Shown: positions 1 through 7,515 of the stretch, in pieces | Numbering within the stretch: the stretch's first letter is position 1 | How the letters are laid out: each line of letters begins with the position of its first letter | DNA from: Streptomyces sp. ATexAB-D23 | GTDB lineage: Bacteria > Actinomycetota > Actinomycetes > Streptomycetales > Streptomycetaceae | Assembly: GCF_000373645.1 (NCBI RefSeq) | Contig: NZ_KB892024.1 | Coordinates: 85,042 to 149,041 of the forward strand | DNA: 64,000 bases | Direction: 5' to 3' | The notes under the pieces: generated by a model | The model's database searches: none | What the model was told of the DNA's origin: nothing | The model's input: the letters and a program-made list of their open reading frames with translations, nothing else | Made by a program: the position numbers and the translations under genes

Positions 1-420
1 GCCGGGATGGGGGCGTTGGGCGCCGCCGCCACGATCGACCTGACTCGGGGTGTGCCGGCCGACGCGCTGCGCGGGGCCTGCCCGGACGGCATCGACGCGC
101 TGGCCGACCTGGCGTCGGCGGCGCCGGAGTCGTTCGCCGCGCACGCCTCCGCGGTACGTCCGGGCGGTATCGCGCTCTCGACGCGCGGCGCGGCGGCCGG
201 TGCCCAACTCCCCGGGGGCGTGCGGGGCGTCGACTTCCGTCTCGCCCCGAGCCCGGTCCTGCTGGACGTGCTGGCGGCGGGCGCGGCGGACGGCGTCCTG
301 CGCGTGCCCATCGACATCGAACTCCCCCTGGAGAAGGCCCCCGAGGCCCTGGAACGCAACCGGGAGGGCGGGGCGCGCGGCAAGACGGTCATCGTCCTGC
401 ACCACCCCGGGCACTGCTAG
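1..420 (+). CDS. NADP-dependent zinc-type alcohol dehydrogenase-like oxidoreductase, C-terminal part (5' end outside window)
   Basis: The reading frame is open from base 1 and stops at TAG 418-420, so only the last 139 residues are present. The visible part has a Rossmann-type half (G-A-L-G-A-A-A-T-I-D, then a hydrophobic strand ending in P-G-G-I-A-L-S) followed by an alternating alpha/beta tail ending in H-H-P-G-H-C. This is the usual C-terminus of medium-chain dehydrogenase/quinone reductases, in which the EKAPEALE-type helix closes the cofactor domain. The substrate cannot be told. A short hairpin lies just after the stop. The assignment to the MDR superfamily is by pattern only. Confidence 0.6.
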   Translation, partial: AGMGALGAAATIDLTRGVPADALRGACPDGIDALADLASAAPESFAAHASAVRPGGIALSTRGAAAGAQLPGGVRGVDFRLAPSPVLLDVLAAGAADGVLRVPIDIELPLEKAPEALERNREGGARGKTVIVLHHPGHC

Positions 421-427
421 GTGTTCT

Positions 428-449
428 GTCCGGCGAAGATCCGCCGGAC
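428..449. terminator. Small hairpin between convergent genes
   Basis: GTCCGGCG (428-435) pairs perfectly with CGCCGGAC (442-449) around a 6-base loop. It lies between the convergent oxidoreductase and S4-protein genes. The segment 434-449 is the reverse complement of GTCCGGCGGATCTTCG found at 5454-5469, so it looks like a dispersed terminator-like element. Confidence 0.4.
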
Positions 450-465
450 GGGCCCTGAGGCGTGT

Positions 466-873
466 TCACTCGGCGGGGCCGGGTCCCATTCCGCGCAGGC
501 GGTCCATCTCACGCCGGTCCCGCTTCGTCGGCCGGCCCGCGCCCCTGTCCCGTACCGGAACCTGGATCGCGGCCTCACGCGGCGGCGGGGGCGGGCTGTT
601 GTCGATGAAGCAGTCGGCGGCGACGGGCGCCCCGACCCGCTTCTTCACGATCTTCGACACGACGACGACCCGGTCCCGGCCCGCGTGCCTCAGCCGCACC
701 TCGTCACCGACGCGCACCGCCTGTGCGGGCTTGGCGCGTTCGCCGGCGACCTTCACATGACCCGCCCGGCAGGCGGCAGCGGCCTGCGCGCGGGTCTTCG
801 TCAGCCGGACCGACCAGATCCAGACATCGACCCGAACGCTGCCCGTCGCCTGCGGAGCCTCACCGGAAACCAT
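466..873 (-). CDS. S4-domain RNA-binding protein (Hsp15/YrfH-like)
   Basis: A 135-residue basic protein. After a short N-terminal tail, residues about 12-70 form an S4 RNA-binding domain: R-V-D-V-W-I-W-S-V-R-L-T-K-T-R, then A-C-R-A-G-H-V-K-V and R-V-G-D-E-V. A lysine/arginine-rich tail with a run of five prolines follows. Members of this family bind structured RNA, and Escherichia coli Hsp15 acts on stalled 50S subunits; that role is inferred from the family. I chose the ATG at 873 because the alternative 42 bases upstream adds a segment unlike the family. No strong ribosome-binding site is visible. Confidence 0.75.
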   Translation of the reverse strand: MVSGEAPQATGSVRVDVWIWSVRLTKTRAQAAAACRAGHVKVAGERAKPAQAVRVGDEVRLRHAGRDRVVVVSKIVKKRVGAPVAADCFIDNSPPPPPREAAIQVPVRDRGAGRPTKRDRREMDRLRGMGPGPAE

Positions 874-1140
874 GGGTCCGACTGTAGAGCGTAGGACCGG
901 GCGGTACGCCCCCACGTCAACTCGGCGCCTCTGCCGCGCAGGTGAACGGCGGGCGCGGAGTCGGCGGCGCGGCTGCCCAGGACTCGGTCCGGGCTCGGTT
1001 GCGGCTCAGTTGTCCCACAGGCGGGCCGTGCCGCCGAAGGGCCTGATCCGGCCGCTAACCTTACGTATCCGCCCTGGCCAGGGATCAATTCCCGCAGTAC
1101 GGACATTCATCGCACCCAACTCACGCGAAAGGCCTCGCCC

Positions 1141-2544
1141 ATGGGCATTCGGAGCTTGCTGCGCAAGGTGTTCGGCCGTGACCGCACGGAACAGGACGAG
1201 CCGACGACGGCCACGGTCCCGCCCCAGGGCGACCGCTCCCGGGCCGCGGAGTCGGAGTCGGTGGCGGTGGACGGGCCGGTCGCGGAGGACGAGTCGGCGT
1301 CCGAACCCGCCCCGCCCGTCAAGATCTCGGTGCCGGCCCCCACGTCCTCGGACACGCCCCGGTCCACGTCCACGTCCTCGTCCACGACGGACGACGGCGA
1401 CCGGGCGGCGGCCGACCTGGTGGCGGCGGCCTTCGACAAGCCGGCGACGCCCACGGTCCCGTCCCAGAACACCGGCCCCCGCACCGAGCCGGCGGAGGCC
1501 GAGCCGAAGCCGGAGGCGGAAGCCGAGCCGGAGACCGAGACCGAGACCCCTGAGCCGGCCGCACCCGCCGCCGCACCCGAGCCGGTCGCCGAACCGGCGC
1601 CCGTCGCCGCGACCGAGACCCCGGAGCCCGAGCCGGTCGTGGCCACCGCGACGCCCGAGCCCGAGCCGGTCGCCGAGCCCGAGCCCGTCGTGGCCTCGCA
1701 GCCCGTCGGCGAGCCCGAGCCGGCCGCCGCGGCTGAGGCCCCGGCCCCGGAGCCCGAGCCCGTCGCCGAGGCCGGCCCCGCACCGATCACCATCGACATG
1801 GACCCGGAACCGGAACCGGAGCCCCTCAAGGCCGCCCCCGCCGCCCCCGCCGGCAAGCCCGCCCTCCCGCTCGCCAAGGTCAAGGCGCGGGCGCCCGAGC
1901 TCGTCGGGGCGTACAAGGCGGCGCAGGCCGGGCTGAAGACGCACGGGCTGACCGGGCTGCGCGCCACCGTCTACCTGGTCCTGGACCGCTCCGGCTCGAT
2001 GCGGCCGTTCTACAAGGACGGCAGCGCCCAGCACCTGGGCGACCGCACACTGGCTCTCGCCGCGCACCTGGACGAGAGCGCCACCGTGCGCGTCGTGTTC
2101 TTCTCGACCGAGATCGACGGCACCGGCACGGTGGAGCTGGACGGCCACGAGGGCCGCATCGACGAGCTGAACGCGGGCCTCGGCCGACTCGGCCGGACGA
2201 ACTACCACCGCGCGGTCGAGGAGGTCGTCGCGCACTACGAGGAGTCCGGGGCGAGCGGACCGGCGCTGGTGGTCTTCCAGACGGACGGCCCGCCGGACGT
2301 CCGCCAGGCCGCCCGTCAGGCGCTGGACGCGGCGGCCCGGCTGCCGCTGTTCTTCCAGTTCGTCGCGTTCGGCGAGAAGGACGCGAAGGGCTTCGACTTC
2401 CTGCGGAAGCTGGACGCCCCGAACACCGGCTTCTTCCACGCGGGCCCCGCCCCCCGCGAGGTCGCGGACACCACGTTCTACCGCGAGCTGCTCGCCGCGC
2501 TCCCCGCGTGGGTCGCCGGGCGCGAGACGGCCGCCGGCTCCTGA
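1141..2544 (+). CDS. VWA-domain protein with long Pro/Glu-rich N-terminal region (TerF-like)
   Basis: A 467-residue protein in two parts. Residues about 15-240 are low-complexity and acidic, dominated by Glu-Pro-Glu-Pro repeats, and are probably disordered. Residues about 265-460 are a von Willebrand factor A domain with an intact MIDAS metal site (D-R-S-G-S, then T and D-G-P-P-D). The VWA part resembles that of tellurite-resistance TerF-type proteins, which work with Ca2+-binding TerD proteins in stress responses. No ter genes are nearby, so the role here is open. There is no signal peptide. Its last 67 bases overlap the convergent sensor-kinase gene. Confidence 0.75.
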   Translation: MGIRSLLRKVFGRDRTEQDEPTTATVPPQGDRSRAAESESVAVDGPVAEDESASEPAPPVKISVPAPTSSDTPRSTSTSSSTTDDGDRAAADLVAAAFDKPATPTVPSQNTGPRTEPAEAEPKPEAEAEPETETETPEPAAPAAAPEPVAEPAPVAATETPEPEPVVATATPEPEPVAEPEPVVASQPVGEPEPAAAAEAPAPEPEPVAEAGPAPITIDMDPEPEPEPLKAAPAAPAGKPALPLAKVKARAPELVGAYKAAQAGLKTHGLTGLRATVYLVLDRSGSMRPFYKDGSAQHLGDRTLALAAHLDESATVRVVFFSTEIDGTGTVELDGHEGRIDELNAGLGRLGRTNYHRAVEEVVAHYEESGASGPALVVFQTDGPPDVRQAARQALDAAARLPLFFQFVAFGEKDAKGFDFLRKLDAPNTGFFHAGPAPREVADTTFYRELLAALPAWVAGRETAAGS

Positions 2545-3689
2545 GCCGTCGGCAGGCGTACGGTCACGGCGAGCCCGCCCTCCGGGCCCGGCACCGCCGT
2601 GACCGTACCGTCGTGGGCCATCGCGATGGACCGCACGATCGACAGGCCGAGCCCCGAGCCCGGCCCCATCCGGTCCCTGCCCTCGCCCCGGCGGAACGGC
2701 TCGAACAGGCCGGGGATGTCCGCCGCTTCCACCACCGGTCCCGTGTTGCGGACCTCCAGCAGCACCCCGGACCCGGCCGGCAGCACCGCCACCTCCACGC
2801 TCCCGTCGGGGACGTTGTACGTCACCGCGTTGGCCAGCAGGTTGGCCACCAGCTGAGCCAGCAGCAGCCGGTTGCCGCGCACCGGACAGGGCCGTGCGTC
2901 GAGCCGTACGCCCGGGTGCCGGGAAGCCTCCTCGGTGACCACCCTGGCCAGGTCCACCGGCTCCCGCTCGCTCACCCCGAGACCGCGCTCGCTGCGCGCC
3001 AGCACGAGCAGTCCCTCGATGAGCCGTTCGCTGCGGCGGTTGTTGTCCAGCAGCGTCTGCCGGGTCCGTACGAGGTCGTCGGGGGTCGGGTCGTCGAGAC
3101 CGACCTGGATCGCGGCACGCTGGGTGGCCAGCGGGGTCCGCAGCTCGTGCGAGGCGTTGGCGATGAACCGCCGCTGGCTGTCGAAGGCCTTCTCCAGCCG
3201 GGCGAGCAGCGCGTCGAGCGTGTCGCCCAGCTCCTTGAGCTCGTCGTCGGGACCGCTGGGGGCGATCCGCTCGTGGAGTGTGTGCGCGGAGAGCCGGCGC
3301 GCCTTGGCCGTCATGGCGTGGACGGGCCGCAGGACCCGCCCCGCGGTCCACCAGCCGACGCCCACCGCGCACGCGGTCATCACGAGCAGCGCGGCCGCCG
3401 ACCAGATGAGCAGCTGATGGCCGGCCGCGTCGCTGACGTGGTCGGTGAGGTCGTAGACGGTCGGCGGGCCGAGACGGTGGCGGCTGACGAGCGGCCCGTT
3501 GACCGCGTAGCCGGGCTGGACCACGGCGGCCGTCTCGGCGATGGCGCGGGCCTGCGAGTCCGTACCGGCGCGGGAGGCCAGGTTGACGGTGGCGAGCAGG
3601 GCCGTGCCGAGGACGAGGAAGACCCCGCCGTAGACGAGGGCGATGCGGGTTCTGATCGTGGAGTGCGGCAGCAGCGCCGGACGCTTCAC
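2478..3689 (-). CDS. Two-component sensor histidine kinase
   Basis: A 403-residue membrane kinase of the OmpR-partner type. It has a membrane segment near residues 13-35, an extracytoplasmic sensor of about 60 residues, a second segment near 93-115, HAMP, a HisKA domain with the phospho-acceptor H-box F-I-A-N-A-S-H-E-L-R-T-P-L, and an ATPase domain with N-box (N-L-L-A-N-A-V-T-Y-N) and G-box (G-S-G-L-G-L-S-I-V). The GTG start overlaps the stop of the upstream regulator gene by four bases (3686-3689), so the pair is translationally coupled. The 3' end overlaps the convergent VWA gene by 67 bases. The signal sensed is unknown. Confidence 0.9.
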   Translation of the reverse strand: MKRPALLPHSTIRTRIALVYGGVFLVLGTALLATVNLASRAGTDSQARAIAETAAVVQPGYAVNGPLVSRHRLGPPTVYDLTDHVSDAAGHQLLIWSAAALLVMTACAVGVGWWTAGRVLRPVHAMTAKARRLSAHTLHERIAPSGPDDELKELGDTLDALLARLEKAFDSQRRFIANASHELRTPLATQRAAIQVGLDDPTPDDLVRTRQTLLDNNRRSERLIEGLLVLARSERGLGVSEREPVDLARVVTEEASRHPGVRLDARPCPVRGNRLLLAQLVANLLANAVTYNVPDGSVEVAVLPAGSGVLLEVRNTGPVVEAADIPGLFEPFRRGEGRDRMGPGSGLGLSIVRSIAMAHDGTVTAVPGPEGGLAVTVRLPTAQEPAAVSRPATHAGSAASSSR

Positions 3690-4339
3690 AGTGCGTACCC
3701 CACGCCCTGCACGGTGCGGATCAGGGCCGGCTCGCCGAGCTTGCCGCGCAGCTTGCTCATGCAGACGCGGACGGCGCCCGTGAAGGGGTCGGCGTTGGCG
3801 TCCCAGGCCCGCTCCAGCAGTTCCTCGGCGCTGACCGTCCCGCCGTCCGCCTCCAGCAGCAGCTGGAGCACGGTGAACTCCTTCGGCGACAGGTCCAGGT
3901 CCCGCCCGTCCCTGGTCGCGGACCGGCGTACGGTGTCGAGCCGGATGCCGTACCGCTCCAGCTGCGGCGGTACGGGGCGGGCGCTGCGCCGCCGCAGGGC
4001 GCGCACCCGCGAAACGAGTTCGGGGAACTCGAAGGGTTTGCCGAGATAGTCGTCGGCGCCCAGGTCGAGCCCGGCGACCCGGTCCTCCATGGTCCCGGCC
4101 GCCGTCAGCATCAGGATCCTGGTGCGGGAGCCCGAGGCGACGAGTCCGCGCGCCACGTCGTCGCCGTGCACCCGGGGCAGGTCGCGGTCCAGCACGACCA
4201 CGTCGTAGTCGTGCAGCCCCAGGTAGGCCTGGGCGGCATCACCGCTGTACACCGTGTCGACGGCGAATCCGGCCCGCCGCAGCCCGGTGGCGACCAGTTC
4301 CGCAAGGATTTCCTCGTCCTCGGCGACCAGTACCCGCAT
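3686..4339 (-). CDS. OmpR-family response regulator
   Basis: A 217-residue regulator. The receiver domain (about 1-115) has the acidic pocket E7/D8, the phospho-acceptor D51 (V-V-L-D-R-D-L-P), the T of L-T-A-A and the K of G-K-P-F. A winged-helix DNA-binding domain occupies about 125-217 (S-P-K-E-F-T-V-L). The ATG at 4339 directly precedes the conserved R-V-L-V-A-E-D-E and has GAGGGA seven bases upstream; an in-frame ATG at 4363 with GGGAGG is also possible. It is cotranscribed with the kinase at 2478-3689. The tandem repeat just upstream (4395-4458) is a candidate binding site for this protein. Confidence 0.9.
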   Translation of the reverse strand: MRVLVAEDEEILAELVATGLRRAGFAVDTVYSGDAAQAYLGLHDYDVVVLDRDLPRVHGDDVARGLVASGSRTRILMLTAAGTMEDRVAGLDLGADDYLGKPFEFPELVSRVRALRRRSARPVPPQLERYGIRLDTVRRSATRDGRDLDLSPKEFTVLQLLLEADGGTVSAEELLERAWDANADPFTGAVRVCMSKLRGKLGEPALIRTVQGVGYAL

Positions 4340-4394
4340 CGTGATGTCCCTCGCCTCGTGCATGCGTGTCCACTCCCTCCCAGGATGCGTCCTT

Positions 4395-4458
4395 GATACG
4401 GGAAGGGAGGTTTCGCAAAGCTCTCCGATACGGGAGGACACGTTTCGCAAAGCTCTCC
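4395..4458. repeat. 32-bp tandem direct repeat upstream of the response-regulator gene
   Basis: Two head-to-tail 32-bp copies lie at 4395-4426 and 4427-4458. Each begins GATACGGGA and ends TTTCGCAAAGCTCTCC; only the seven central bases differ. They sit between the stop of the L,D-transpeptidase gene and the start of the two-component operon. A period of three helical turns puts both copies on one DNA face, as expected for an OmpR-type dimer site. Function is inferred. Confidence 0.6.
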
Positions 4459-4489
4459 GTCCCGGGACGGGCCCCGCGCGGCGGGCGGC

Positions 4490-5305
4490 TCAGCGGCGCA
4501 GCGACTGGGCGTCCCCCATCACGATGACGGGTTGGAGGGCCGGGTCGAGGACGCCGAGGAGCTGCTTCATCCGGTCCTCGGTGACCGAGACGCAGCCCTG
4601 CGTGGGCCCGCCGTGGTCGACGTGGATCCAGATGCCTCCGCCGCGTTCCTCGCCGAGGGGGCGGGTGCGATCGAGCGGGGAGGTGCCGGGGGCCCGGTTG
4701 TAGTCGATGGCGACGACGTAGTCGAAGGAGCCCTCCAGCGGCTCCCCCTGGAACCCTTCGCCGGTCACGGCGAAGTCGGGGCTCAGGTCGTACGGGAAGG
4801 CGGTGTCCGGGGGTGCGAGACGGCCGCCGGCCGCGGTCAGGGTGAAGACGCCGACGGGTGAGCGCAGATCGCCCTCCTGGTGCTCGTCGGTCCAGCCGTT
4901 GAGCGCGTTGTGCGCGGGCCAGGGCGGTAGCGCGGCCCGCCAGCCGGGGCCGGTGGGGCCGTCCCGGGTGTAGAGGACGGCGGTCGATGTGGGGGAGTCC
5001 GGGGACTCCCCGGTGACGACGAACGCCTGCCGCGCCCCGGCCGGGATCGCCGCCCGGGTCTGCGGACCGAGCCCCGGGATCTCCGCCGGCACCGGCGACG
5101 GCTCCGGCGCGGACGGAGACGGGGACGGGGATGCCGCCGCCCCGGGCGGCCCCGGTACACCGTCGACGTGCGCGCGCTCCGTGGCGCCGCCCAGGTCCGT
5201 ACCGGCGATGCCACCCGCCCCGCATCCGGCGAGCAGCACGAGAAGGACGAGGGCGCAGGCGACGTGGGGCAGGCGCAGGGGTGCGTGCGAAGGGGACGCG
5301 GGCAC
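4490..5305 (-). CDS. L,D-transpeptidase (YkuD family) lipoprotein
   Basis: A 271-residue secreted protein. The GTG at 5305 has GAGGAG six bases upstream, and this start gives a lipoprotein signal peptide: R-L residues, a hydrophobic core, and lipobox L-L-A-G-C with Cys28. A Pro/Ser-rich linker follows. The catalytic YkuD domain covers about 115-271 with S-P-V-G-V-F and the nucleophile motif H-V-D-H-G-G-P-T-Q-G-C-V-S-V. Such enzymes make 3-3 cross-links in peptidoglycan, which are abundant in Streptomyces. Starts 48 or 87 bases further upstream are open but lack a good ribosome-binding site and would spoil the signal peptide. Confidence 0.85.
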   Translation of the reverse strand: MPASPSHAPLRLPHVACALVLLVLLAGCGAGGIAGTDLGGATERAHVDGVPGPPGAAASPSPSPSAPEPSPVPAEIPGLGPQTRAAIPAGARQAFVVTGESPDSPTSTAVLYTRDGPTGPGWRAALPPWPAHNALNGWTDEHQEGDLRSPVGVFTLTAAGGRLAPPDTAFPYDLSPDFAVTGEGFQGEPLEGSFDYVVAIDYNRAPGTSPLDRTRPLGEERGGGIWIHVDHGGPTQGCVSVTEDRMKQLLGVLDPALQPVIVMGDAQSLRR

Positions 5306-5450
5306 GGAGGGCTCCTCAGCGGTCGGCACGCCGGTGTCGGCCCAGCCAGTCATTGCCGCCCGCGCAGCCGCCCAATCCGCCGCGGAGCCCATCCGGCCGT
5401 AGCCGTTCAGGTGATGCGTGTACTTGTATGCAACCGGACGCGCACTGGGA

Positions 5451-5496
5451 CCTGTCCGGCGGATCTTCGCGGGCCCACGAGGATCCGCCGGACAGG
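5451..5496. terminator. 15-bp perfect hairpin upstream of the L,D-transpeptidase gene
   Basis: CCTGTCCGGCGGATC (5451-5465) pairs with 5482-5496 across a 16-base loop. It lies downstream of aspS (which is read leftwards towards it), after the parS site, so it may terminate aspS transcription before the next gene. It shares the 16-mer GTCCGGCGGATCTTCG with the hairpin at 434-449. Confidence 0.5.
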
Positions 5497-5539
5497 CCCC
5501 AGCAGTGAAACAGCCCCCGGCCGGTGAGGGCCGAGGGCT

Positions 5540-5553
5540 GTTTCACGTGAAAC
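5540..5553. other. parS: parS (ParB-binding site), copy 1
   Basis: GTTTCACGTGAAAC, a perfect 14-bp palindrome identical to the consensus ParB site known from the oriC region of Streptomyces chromosomes. It lies 28 bases beyond the aspS stop codon in non-coding DNA. Identity is by sequence match; binding is not shown here. Confidence 0.85.
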
Positions 5554-5581
5554 CCCAGTGCGGGGCGCGCGGCTTGGACGG

Positions 5582-7363
5582 CTACTTCTGCGCGTCCTTC
5601 GCCGGCGCGGCCGGCTTGCGGAGCTGGATGTTCAGCTCGCGCAGCCGGGTCTCGTCCAGCACGGTCGGCGCACCCATCATCAGGTCCTGGGCGTTGCCGT
5701 TGAGCGGGAAGGCGATCGTCTCGCGGATGTTCGGCTCGTCGGCCAGCAGCATCACGATGCGGTCGACGCCCGGGGCGATGCCGCCGTGCGGCGGGGCGCC
5801 GAGGCGGAAGGCCTTGAGCATGCCCGCGAACTCGTGCTCCACGGTCTCGCGGTCGTAGCCGGCGATCTCGAAGGCCTTGATCATCAGCTCGGGCTCGTGG
5901 TTCCGGATGGCTCCGGAGGACAGCTCGATGCCGTTGCAGACGATGTCGTACTGCCAGGCGAGGATGTCCAGCGGGTCCTTCTCCTCCAGGTCCTTCAGGC
6001 CGCCCTGGGGCATCGAGAAGGGGTTGTGCGAGAAGTCGATCTTGCCGGTCTCCTCGTCCTTCTCGTACATCGGGAAGTCGACGACCCAGCAGAACCGGAA
6101 GACGCCCTCCTCGAAGTGACCGGCCCGCTTGGCGGCCTCGACGCGGACGGCGGACATGATCTTGGAGACCTCGTCGAACTCGCCGGCGCCGAAGAAGACG
6201 GCGTGGCCCGGAACGAGGGAGAGCCGCTCGGTGAGCGTCTTGACGTCGGTCTCGGTGAGGAACTTGGCGATCGGGCCGGCCAGTGTGCCGTCCTCGCCGA
6301 CGCGGACCCAGGCCAGGCCCTTGGCGCCGTGCTCCACGGCGTACTCGCCGAGGCCGTCGAAGAACTTGCGGGACTGGCCCGCGGTGTCCGGCACCGGAAG
6401 GGCACGGACGTGCTTGCCGGCGAAGGCCTTGAACCCCGAGTCCGCGAAGACGTCGGAGATGTCGACCAGCTCCAGCTTGGCGCGCAGGTCCGGCTTGTCG
6501 TTGCCGTACTTCAGCATCGACTCGCGGAACGGGATGCGCGGGAACGGCGAGGTGACGTGGCGGCCGTTGCCGAACTCCTCGAAGAGCTCGGTCATCAGCT
6601 TCTCGATCGGCCGGAAGACGTCTTCCTGCTCCACGAAGGACATCTCGACGTCGAGCTGGTAGAACTCGCCCGGCGAGCGGTCGGCGCGGGCGTCCTCGTC
6701 GCGGAAGCACGGCGCGATCTGGAAGTAGCGGTCGAAGCCGGAGATCATCAGCAGCTGCTTGAACTGCTGCGGGGCCTGCGGCAGCGCGTAGAACTTGCCG
6801 GGGTTCAGCCGGGACGGGACGACGAAGTCACGGGCGCCCTCGGGGGAGGTCGCGGTGAGGATCGGCGTCGCCATCTCGTTGAAGCCGAGGGCCACCATCT
6901 TGGACCGGATCGCGGCGATCACGGCGGAGCGCAGCATGATGTTGCGGTGCATGCGCTCGCGGCGCAGGTCCAGGAAGCGGTACTCCAGGCGCCGCTCCTC
7001 GTTGACCCCGTCCTCGGCGTTGATCGTGAAGGGCAGCGGGCCGGCCTCGCCCAGCACCTCGACCTCGGAGACCTCGATCTCGATCTCACCGGTCGGCAGG
7101 TCCGGGTTCACGTTGTCGGCGCCGCGTGCGGAGACCTTGCCGTCGATCCGTACGACGGTCTCCTTGGTGAGCTTCGCCAGGGCGTCGTTGCCGGGGGTGC
7201 CGGGGCGGGCGACGAGCTGCACCAGACCGTAGTGGTCGCGCAGATCGATGAAGAGGATGCCGCCCAGGTCTCGGCGATTGTGCAGCCAGCCGCTCAGCCG
7301 GACGTCGGTGCCGACGTCAGAGGCGCGGAGCTCGCCGCAGGTGTGGGACCTGTACCGATGCAT
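5582..7363 (-). CDS. aspS: Aspartyl-tRNA synthetase
   Basis: A 593-residue class II aminoacyl-tRNA synthetase of the bacterial type. It has an N-terminal OB-fold anticodon-binding domain (about 1-110), motif 1/2 region (F-R-D-E-D-A-R-A-D-R), a large bacterial insertion (GAD domain, about 285-420), and motif 3 near the C-terminus (G-V-D-R-I-V-M-L-L). It charges tRNA-Asp, and in organisms lacking asparaginyl-tRNA synthetase it also charges tRNA-Asn for the GatCAB route. The start M-H-R-Y-R-S-H-T-C-G matches the family's N-terminus. It is divergent from the phosphatase gene at 7516. Confidence 0.97.
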   Translation of the reverse strand: MHRYRSHTCGELRASDVGTDVRLSGWLHNRRDLGGILFIDLRDHYGLVQLVARPGTPGNDALAKLTKETVVRIDGKVSARGADNVNPDLPTGEIEIEVSEVEVLGEAGPLPFTINAEDGVNEERRLEYRFLDLRRERMHRNIMLRSAVIAAIRSKMVALGFNEMATPILTATSPEGARDFVVPSRLNPGKFYALPQAPQQFKQLLMISGFDRYFQIAPCFRDEDARADRSPGEFYQLDVEMSFVEQEDVFRPIEKLMTELFEEFGNGRHVTSPFPRIPFRESMLKYGNDKPDLRAKLELVDISDVFADSGFKAFAGKHVRALPVPDTAGQSRKFFDGLGEYAVEHGAKGLAWVRVGEDGTLAGPIAKFLTETDVKTLTERLSLVPGHAVFFGAGEFDEVSKIMSAVRVEAAKRAGHFEEGVFRFCWVVDFPMYEKDEETGKIDFSHNPFSMPQGGLKDLEEKDPLDILAWQYDIVCNGIELSSGAIRNHEPELMIKAFEIAGYDRETVEHEFAGMLKAFRLGAPPHGGIAPGVDRIVMLLADEPNIRETIAFPLNGNAQDLMMGAPTVLDETRLRELNIQLRKPAAPAKDAQK

Positions 7364-7515
7364 CGTCGTTCATCCAGTCTTCGCGGTTGGGGGAGGAATC
7401 AGCCTCCCCAGGCTACCGCCCGCGACCGGAGCGTTTCATTGCCTTTGCCCTTACCAAGATCGTCCGCACGCCCGCACCGCTGCCCTCCGGGTACATGCAG
7501 GTTTAAAGTGGGGCA

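Noticed and set aside
2508..4049. 513-codon open frame on the plus strand
   Set aside because: It is antisense to the histidine kinase and regulator genes, both of which have full family motifs. High GC makes such frames common.
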